A DNA stretch of 64,000 nt from Sesamum alatum (lineage: Eukaryota; Streptophyta; Magnoliopsida; Lamiales; Pedaliaceae), in contig JACGWO010000012.1 in the NCBI GenBank assembly GCA_034509735.1, forward strand, positions 24,457,188 through 24,521,187. The letters run 5' to 3'. Below the pieces are notes generated by a model, which was given only the letters and a program-made list of their open reading frames with translations, was not told the DNA's origin and did no database searches. This document shows, piece by piece, positions 55,101-64,000 of the stretch. Position numbers and translations under genes: made by a program. Every line of letters starts with the position of its first letter. Within the stretch, counting starts at the first letter, position 1.

Positions 55101-58100
55101 TGAATAGCAGTTAAAATGTCAATCCATGAAGGCAAAATTTCCAAAAGCAGAAAACAAGTTGGATTTAAATGCAATTGAGAGGGCTAAGGGGTGAGTCACA
55201 TGTGAATGCACTATGCAGGGAGCTCCATGCTTACTGATAGAGGTTCAGGAGCTTGTAGGGCCTTAGATAGGAACTCTGAAATGCTTCCGAGTTGTAGACT
55301 CTTGATTTGCAAACATAGAGACTGTAAAGGTGTTCTCAGAAGTTCTGGCAACTGATAATCAGCAAACGCATCATGCACACACCTCGGGTACAGATGGTAA
55401 CACTCGCCTGGTTGAACTCGGCCTGCTCTGCCTTTCCTCTGATAAAGAACATTACAGTTGTCCAAGTTGGCAATGAGCTACTATTTAATTCTTAAAGAAA
55501 GTTCCATAAACAAACTGCTAAAAGATTCCAAGAAATTTACTTGGCGAGCTGAAGCCTTCGAGATCCAGGAAGGAAGCAAACAAGGAGTGTTATTTAGAGC
55601 ATCATATGAAGTCTCTTTAGCCTTCCCACAATCAACCACAAACACTACATCATTAATGGTGATACTTGTTTCAGCCATATTTGTCGCCAGAACAATTTTC
55701 CTGACTCCATCTTCAGGTTTATCAAAAATCAATTTCTGTTTTCATAAAAAAAAATATTAAAAGGTAAAGTTCAACCAAGATCGGATATAATTAGGTGGAG
55801 CACAGAGAAAGCTGAGGCAGAGTGCCAAAAGATAAGAGAGGTAGATAAACTGGAGGAACTAGTAGTCTAGTAGGTAATCATTCAGTGACAAATATGCACA
55901 ATAAGTCCAATTCTACTGTGCATGCTTTCAGACTGTATGTCTCAAATCCTAAAAAAATATATACTCTAAAACTAGGAACAACATCTCACTACTTACAATA
56001 GCATGTCCTTGTTGATCTTTTACAAACTGAAAGTTAATTAAACTATCTACAAAGTACAAAGCTTCACCATGAAGTATGTGAAAAGTGAAAAAACAATTTA
56101 ACAAAAAAGGAAAAAGGAAATTTGCAAGTTTGAAACCACTGCAATGAAACTGCCCATGATTTTCAAGTCTCATATCTGAACAATTAGACTCCTTTAGCTA
56201 ATCACTGAAAAAAGTCTCACAGGAAGAGGAGCGGGGACAGATCAATACTTCAATGATAGCTAATTCCAAATCCTCATATATTCGGGGTTTTAGGGGAAAG
56301 ATTTAGAGCAGAAGAAAGTGAGAAATGCATCATGTCACCCATTAACATTTCCAATTCCCAATTATCATCAAATACATCATGTGCTAGGAGCCATGTCACA
56401 TAATTTAACTATTATTAGTTAATGCATCAAAGTAACCTGCTCTGCACTGGCCATGGAACCATGGCATGCAAGCAATAGAACTCTGCTTGGATCTCCCAGT
56501 AGAGGATGAGCTCGAAGCTGATCTTTCAAAGAATTTATGTCATCCCAACCGGTCATAAACACCAACACAGCACCAGGCCTTTCTTTGCGACAAATATGAC
56601 AGAGTACATGCTCAATGAGATTAAAGCCAATTGAGTCAGGATTCCAACACGTTAGTGACTCCCGAACTCGAGGGCTATACTCCTTAAAATCAGCAGCCAT
56701 AAGAGCTTCCTATTTCAAATCTCAAACATAAAGAATAACTAAGTTGTGGGAGAAAAGGGTATGGGACCAAGAAGCACAATTTGATCTTACAAAGAACTAT
56801 ACCTCAACAGCTGAAGCGATCTGAGTCTTCCTTTTCCTTAGAGTCTGCTTCTGCATTTTCCACATCTTCTCTTGACCATAGTTATCAATTTGATTATATG
56901 GTGTCAACCTATAGCCAGTCATTTCTAGAATATTTTCCAGAAAATGACTTCGAACAGGGTATGTAAAACCCTGATAATAAAAGACAAAATAGAGAAAATG
57001 TACAATTAGCAATTGGATCCAGAAAGAGGGGACAAATAAAACCAGCATAGTAGATGTGGGGCACCAACCACAAAGAGAACAAAAAATAAAATTCAAAAGA
57101 AAAAGAACTGAAGCAAGTTTTCCCCCTTTGGTCAAAGAGGCCCCTATAAAAAATTTAAGAAATTCTAGCATTTCAAAGTTCCCTTTTGGCAGCAATATGG
57201 TATGAGAGTACTTCTTATAATCGTCAAATGGTGTTAACTCTAACAATTCTAACATACAGGAATGTGGATCATTGGAGCACCACCAAAATAGGAAGAGAAA
57301 AGCTCAGCATTTAAGGTCGCACTCATCAAGATCAATCTCAATTCCGGTCGACGAGGAAGAAGATCCTTCAGCACAATTAGAAGAAAGTCTGCCATGAAAT
57401 GCAAATGAAAATAAGAAGAAAGAAATGCAGGAGTAGAGAAAATCAACAGTTAACAAATACCTTCATTCATTCCACGCTCATGAATCTCATCAACGATAAC
57501 ATGAGTTATGCCTTTTAAATTTCTGTCAACCAATAATCTCCTTAAAAGGATTCCAGTAGTACAAAAAAGGAGACGAGTATCTCTCCCTTTCATTCCCTCT
57601 AGACGAACTTTATAACCGACCTTCAAAGAATAAAACCCCGAAAAATGAGATTCATTTATCATGTAACCATCAGAGAATTGTTTTGGAAAAGAATACTTTC
57701 AAGCAGAAACACACAAGAGACTTACAGATTCTCCTATTTTCTCACCACGCTCCGCAGCAACCCTCTCAGCAACTGCCATAGCAGATATTCGTCTGGGTTG
57801 GGTGCAGATAATATTACAGGCAGCTCCCCGAGCGGCTTCAATTTCTGACTCTAAGATGTATTGCGGCAATTGTGTAGTTTTTCCACATCCAGTTTCACCA
57901 GAAACAACCACCACCTACAAAACCCAATTTTGACCGCAGTTACAGTAAGCTGTAGCCGATAAGTGGGTACTTGCCTTAAAATTCTTTCTCCAGAAATTCC
58001 TTATAGCTGATTAAATAAGATAGAGATAATATCAAGAAACTCGCATCATGCAAGCTAAACAAGTTGCTAAGACCATATAAATTTTTCACACAGTATATAA

Positions 58101-61100
58101 CTAATTTAACTGCTGCTGCTCCCGTAAAAGTGGGAACTCTCAAGCACTTGGGGCTTTCAGGGAGAGAAGCAAATTCTCAGAATTGAGACCGTACTGGGGG
58201 ATGTAGAGCCATGGAACCCTCCTGTCAACAACATATACCCAGGACCTCTTGATACTGTCTTATCTAACTAAGTAGTGGTTGTACTTCCCTTGGAAGTCCC
58301 GCTCCTTGTTAAAAGAAAAGATGGATCAAGCTCAATCCAGTGGTAAGATGAAATGGCATTTTCCCTTGTCATCGTCCAGTTTATGTTAGTGGTCAAAGGT
58401 AACATTCTCCACTATGAAGCCCCCACCCAAAAATAAATAAATAAATGAAAGAAACAGCTTTTAACCCTTTAAAATTAGCAACACTATGCTATTCTGTTCG
58501 TACAGGAATCAAGGGCAGAAAACCACTTCAAAGCACTATAAGATAGGAAAAAGGTATTCAAGGCCCCTACCCCCAGGCAGGCGCCGCAGGCCCATCCTTC
58601 TCCACTCCCTTATGGGGTATCCTTAAGCTAAAAATGGATGGACCTTCATTCCATCCCTTAACAAACAGGCATTGGAAAGGAAAAAGAAATCATCAGCATT
58701 GGACATACTTGAAAGACTTCATTAACTTGAGGTCTATCTGATTAATGACAACAGATAACTCACCACACTTCAGCCGCTTAATGATAAAATCAAGTTTCCA
58801 AGCAGCAGTTAAGATCGGGGTTTAAGAGGCAAAATCACTAGGAGAGACATTCTACGTGCCTCAAAGTCACCATAACTTATGCTCATAAGTCATCAGTTAA
58901 TATAAGCAAATAGACAACCAACCTACTAGGGAAAGGATACGAAAGAACAATTGAAATGCAAAACCCGAGCAATTTGATCACTTTCCATTTCCTAGTTCCT
59001 ATTGAAGATTGGTTTGGCTTAAGGTATCTATAAGAATTAAGTTTAGTCGCAATTGTTCGAAAACTCTCCAATTCACTAAAGAAAATTCCATGAACTATGC
59101 AACCCATGGAATAAAATTTTTCCAGCTTTTAGCTTCTAGCTTTGTGACAAATAATACAGATAGGAGATGAGAAAAATGAAAACAACACAAGGCTAAATTT
59201 TATATTTTAAAAAGTGGCATAAATCAAATAATATTACATTTACAATTAACCCTTTCACAAATTTAATTTATTACAAAAACTCTCCTAAAGATTGACAAAT
59301 TACCAAGTCAATTAGAAAAGTCAATTTAAATTAGACACCATCATACATTTCCGTCCAACACTCTAACAAAAGGGGTAGTTGTAATTTTGTAAATGTTTGA
59401 TTTGAAGGGCAGGTTTTATAATTCGAGCAAGGGGAAGGCTTATGAATTTGTAATGCAAGCCAACTCACTAGGGAGCGTTATGTAATTAACCCTCAAAAAA
59501 TAATAGATTTCAGGTATAAACCTTCCGATTACAAAAGCTTTAGTTTCCATCGAATATAATAAATTCATTTAAACTTCCTTCTTTGCATCAAAGGACTGCG
59601 TCCATCATCCGCTTTGAGTGGGTTAATGGCTTACCTGGTTCAAGAGCAAAACAAGCTCAGCTCGAGCTTTACTGATTTTCGGGATGCCACCAAGAATCCA
59701 CAAAAAACTCACTTTCTATAATTCCCCCCACCAAAACCATCTCTACCTTTTCTCTCTTTTGTAGTCTCACCTTCACAGGACAACCTCCAAACCACCATAT
59801 CAACCCTCTCTGGGAGGGGCTAGAGAATACAGGTTTAAATGGAACTTAACACTAAGTTCCTAACTTCTTGTATCGGTAGATACATTAAGTGATCAAAGAA
59901 ACAGTAGTAGATTTCCTAAATATTTATGCCCTAACTTGTTTGCATTAGTGTTCTCAAGCAGAACAATTATTTTTGAATGAAGGCCATTTAACAGTTATCC
60001 AATTCGGAATAAGAATGTTCATGTCCTTCACAAAGACCACTTTTCTGGTATTAGTCAATATTTTAGGCTGTATCACTGTCCGTTTGGTAGAATATGGCGA
60101 ATAAGAGCGAGAAAGTTAGTGCAAGATATGAAGAGTTAGTAGAGGAGAAGGGAACAAGCAAGAAAAAAGCATTTAGAGAGAGATTATGCATATTCATGGC
60201 AAGGGCGCAGTGCAGTAAAGGGAAATTGATGAGGAAAGTTGACAAACAGTGGCGTCCCTGACTTACTGCTGCAGTATTGGCAGCAACAGATCTGTAAATG
60301 TTGTTTGTTTCAAGGCTGGTAGGGGGAAGGAAATAAGCAAACAGGAGTTTACTTTTTCATATTTTGTTTTTCGTTAGAAACAACCTTCAAAACTTACATG
60401 GATACTTTATTTTACTTGCATGAAATTACCTTCAAACAATACTCACTCTAATACCTGAAAATAATGCCAAAATGGTCCAAGACATTGAGTTTGAAAACAC
60501 AGTTAAATATATTTAAAATTGGTCAAATAAGTAAATAACATGTGTCAGTATGATGCACCAAACTGATTTAACATTGCTAAATCCCTCTTGAATAAAAGTC
60601 AAAGTGTACACAGGAATAATAGCAAATCAGACAACACAAAAGTACAAACAAGCTTCTGTAAGAACAAACTATAAAACAATCCAATAAGCACCTGATTTTG
60701 AGAAAATAGCAATTCAGTAATGTGCTCTCTCTTTATTATGAGGGAAGACTTTTTTCGAAATTCCAGCATCCTCTGGCCTTCTGGGGATTCCTACAAATAG
60801 AAGGAATCAAAACAAATACCAATTACTACTTCAAATGCTTCAATTGAAATACATCAGTCAGCAACTGACCAGAGCATATTTGCTAATATCTAAATTCCAA
60901 ATGTTTGTTATGCTGGCATTCAGCAACCTAATGTTGCATTACTTGCTTAGAATTTTCTCCAAATTGTTCAGCAATTTGGCATCATCACTGAAAGGCAAAA
61001 TTTTTGCTTTTAACAAGAATGGTGTTCCTCCCCTCACAATAGATCAAAACAATATCTTATGTAATATCGCCGAACATGACTGGCCAAAGGAAAATGAGAA

Positions 61101-62137
61101 TATACACCAGATATATAAACAGAGGCAGGAGTAGCATCCAACTATGAACATACCAATCCATATCTACAGTGAACACATGATGTAGAACAAGTATAAGAAT
61201 ACTGAACATAAGACGTTTATAATCCCTACAGAAAGATAGAACTAGAAATTGTTCATGCAGAGACCCACCGTACTATTATAAGTACACCGTCAAATTGGAT
61301 GATACTAACTTGCCAATCTAGTTGTTTATTGTGCATGTGCAAGCTCCTCCGCCTTAGAACTCTCTCAGCTATAACACTTTGGTTTGAGGGCTCCTTTTGC
61401 TCATCCAAATCCTTCATCAATCAACAGACTCTGACCCGCATTAGATGTTGAAAAGGCATCACGAGCAAAGTTATCCTTATTCACAGCCTTTCTGGAGAAG
61501 TGTGCCCTGAGATGAGAATCTACCATCCTCTGCAACCCGATTGGTATCATCACCTGAATAAATAAAACTGACCACGTTTAACCACATGAAATGTGCATAT
61601 AGGAAACTGAAAATTAATCAATTCAGTGAGATGTAGTGAAGGCAATTTAATAGCCACAAAAAAAAACCCCACCAAAATATTCTTTCCTGGACACAAACAA
61701 TTACTTTTCATGATACTAAAGAAGTGTTTTAGAGAACGTCATTTCTTTCTGAATTACTAACATAAAGGAGAAAAAGGTGCCACCTCAGTTAAAAATAAGA
61801 GAAGGGTTTCATATAGTTAGGTAATACCTCCCTCGAGGACGCTTGCTATCCAGATCTGATCTATAATTTGGCAATGGGGCTTTACTAAAACACAACTACT
61901 TCTCATATGACGCGCTGCAATGAAATGAGAGCTTTTTAGAAACAATCCAAATCAAACAAAATATAGGCCAAGTTCCCTTCAATACCTGTACAAACCCATT
62001 CTTGTAGCAAGCGCTGAAAGCTGCTCAAAATCACGCCGTCCTTTTCCCCTTGACACAACCTCTTGCTCATCTTTGCGGCGCATAAGCATGGTCAACTTCC
62101 ACCTCCACTCTTCAACATTATCAAGTGTAGAAGCACA
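52200..62137 (-). CDS. DExH-box ATP-dependent RNA helicase, DExH3/DExH5 type (5' end outside window)
   Basis: Eighteen exons: 62137-61986, 61914-61828, 61553-61310, 60790-60692, 57914-57726, 57620-57461, 57388-57258, 56970-56803, 56709-56437, 55735-55541, 55438-55235, 55099-55030, 54907-54759, 53866-53561, 53301-53242, 53129-52977, 52866-52756, 52655-52200. Motifs in order: GETGCGKT (I), TQPRRISA (Ia), DEIH (II), SAT (III), [10 protein letters not shown] (V), QRKGRAGR (VI), then the HA2 and OB-fold regions, and a Lys-rich C terminus after a dsRBD-like [19 protein letters not shown] 2.8-kb intron precedes the motif I exon. From 60790 to the stop all frames agree (907 codons). Exons 61914-61828 and 61553-61310 carry frame lesions (see findings). 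Such helicases unwind RNA or remodel RNA-protein complexes; compartment unknown without the N terminus. Confidence 0.93.
57915..60691 (-). other. Large helicase intron before the motif I exon
   Basis: This 2,777-base intron holds no coding segment I recognise. About 59190-59494 ends in GTAATTAACCCTC and contains AGGGGTAGTTGTAATTTTGTAAATG, so it looks like a diverged member of the same Mutator-like family, with no clear left end. Open frames at 58883-59107 and 60063-60245 look like chance. Confidence 0.5.
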
Positions 62138-64000
62138 CTGGAAATTGTAAATAAGGAATTCTTGAGTTAACTGGATATAGAGTGTGGTCAAGTATAGGTA
62201 AACTATACCCAAGAAAAAGAGCTTCCTCTACAAAAGGCTTGCACGCCTCAAGAATAATCTTTGTCTGTGTTTCAATGAAAGATTTGGGAGTATCCATTAA
62301 GAAGGCTTGTATTTGAACAATTTTCAAGTTTACAATGTTCAAAATCCTTTAGCACCAAACTGCGTTATCTTTCTGTATTAATAAATTGGAGTCATTTTAA
62401 ATCATTAGTTCTAAATCAATTCCTTGAAAACAAAAATTCCCCCACTGACCAAATGCAGCCTTTAAAAATAAGTAAAAACTCCCAAAAAGTTATAAACAAG
62501 ATTACATAAATTATCAAACAAATTAATCTCCATGTCTGCATAATAGACGTATCAAAACTTTCTGGAAAAGTTTATGGTTAAGCCGTAAGGAAGTAGGAAG
62601 TTTTAAATTTTAAAAAGACACAAGTACATTAACTAATAAGAAGATATTAAATTGCTCAGCAATCATTAAAAATGTCAAGTCCACTACAAAAAATATTTCT
62701 ATTACTTCTTCCATTTATTTTCATAAAAGTCCTGAGATTCTCAGCCAATAGTTTTCTTTTAGACTAATTAAATTTTACTTTTTACAAATTCTATCCATCA
62801 AACTTAATTGAAAAATGCAAATCATTTTTTTACTATGCTGAGAAAAAACTGTAAAACACTTGACAGAACTTTAAGATTGGGACTACATTAAATAATTTTC
62901 AACCTTAGAAGTGTGCAATGCTCCCTAGGAAATTGAGAAGAGGAATTGATGAATCAAAATAATATATCACATGTCATATCTATACATTTCAATATATATA
63001 TATTTTTTGGCATTCTTATTGTCCTATATATGTAGTCTTTGCCCTCATAAGATTAGACATTCTATTGTGTCCTTTGGACCATTTTCATCGGATATTCTTG
63101 ACAATGATCCAATTTCTTGTTGCCATAAAAAAGATATGGTATAATGATTACAAAATCAATGTACCATAATCGTCTGCAATAAGTGCCATTGGAAGTCAAC
63201 TTATAATCTCTAGATTAGGAAAAAATGATATTGTATTGAAGATACTAATGCACTTTCTTTTCCTAGCACCTTTAATATGTTTCACCCTCTTTTGCAAAAA
63301 TCAATAACTCATGAATAGATGAGGGGAAATAGTACAAACTATTGGTTGTGATGTTAGAATATCATCTACCAATCAAACATCCTTGTAAGAAACACTCAAG
63401 AATTGATTTTGGTTGCCATAATTAATCGATTGTTCTGAATATTTCATTAAAAGTTTTATTTAGTACACCCCGTAATACTACAATCCCACTAGAAGTTATT
63501 ATTTGTAAAAGAGAAGAACTGATTTAAAGTAGTTTCTCATTTGTCATAAGAGTTTTTCAAGTGTTGTCTAATTTCAACCAATATATCAATTCTATTTTTA
63601 TTCAATGCCTTAGGTAATTTGAAAAAAGAAATTGGAATAAATTAGTATTAACAGAAAACCTATTGAGTGGAGAGCCAGTTTATTAAGAAATAAAAAAAAA
63701 TGGAATGTATAGCATACATGTCGTGCATGGATTGACATTTTTAACCATTTAAAATAAAATTTTAGCAACCCCTTTCTCCTTAAAAAGTGATTTGTGTTTT
63801 TCACAAATCAAAAATCTTCGTAATCCTACCATAATTTTAACAGTCCTTTTTTGCTAAACTCCTACTCTAGAAAATATTTCCAGAGAAGTTAATCCAGCTA
63901 AGTGATTAGTTTTTCTCTCTCTTTTTTCGGCTCAAAATCATGCTTAGTCCCTCTATATTCGGATACTTACTTATAACCTTAATAAAGAATAACACCCAAA
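62138..64000 (-). other. Helicase intron or upstream sequence, no exon recognised
   Basis: AT-rich DNA upstream of the first visible helicase exon. That exon begins with an acceptor (TTTCCAG), so coding sequence for the N terminus must lie further upstream, beyond the window or in an exon too short to recognise. The frames at 62121-62342 and 63610-63804 do not resemble the helicase N terminus. Confidence 0.55.

Overview
The window is nuclear DNA of a flowering plant, most likely a eudicot. The evidence is GT-AG spliced genes in AT-rich, transposon-filled intergenic DNA, a canonical MIR159 hairpin, and plant-type proteins (CDKD kinase, MATE exporter, GT61 glycosyltransferases, chloroplast PAP/fibrillin-like protein, plant DExH helicase). 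I cannot fix the species from sequence alone.

Layout. 1-11.5 kb: AT-rich repeats and one RNA gene, a minus-strand MIR159 precursor (hairpin about 2905-3096) with its own TATA box and a G-rich tract behind it. Around it lie a probable solo LTR and several long-TIR, Mutator-like elements, including a nested pair. 11.7-14.7 kb (+): a four-exon chloroplast PAP/fibrillin-like gene. 16.6-22.5 kb (+): a seven-exon CDKD (CDK-activating kinase) gene with a 3.3-kb last intron. 23.9-27.1 kb (-): an eight-exon MATE/DETOXIFICATION transporter, convergent with CDKD. 27.1-40.2 kb: gene-poor and extremely AT-rich, with long direct repeats, a textbook small Helitron, Mutator-like elements and MITEs. 40.2-42.5 and 48.1-50.4 kb (+): two paralogous GT61 glycosyltransferase genes separated by foldback elements. 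About 50.6 kb: a decayed Copia RNase H fragment. 52.2-62.1 kb (-): the 3' 18 coding exons of a DExH3/DExH5-type RNA helicase whose 5' end lies beyond the window.

The genes do not form a pathway; each is an independent transcription unit. The main points of interest are: a cluster of reading-frame lesions confined to two N-terminal exons of an otherwise intact helicase; a family of non-autonomous foldback elements that repeatedly make 9-bp target duplications (one nested in another, one carrying a GC-rich cargo); a complete Helitron; a duplicated stem-region exon in one GT61 gene with a MITE between the copies; and a possible alternative last exon of CDKD. I found no evidence of an undescribed multi-gene system.
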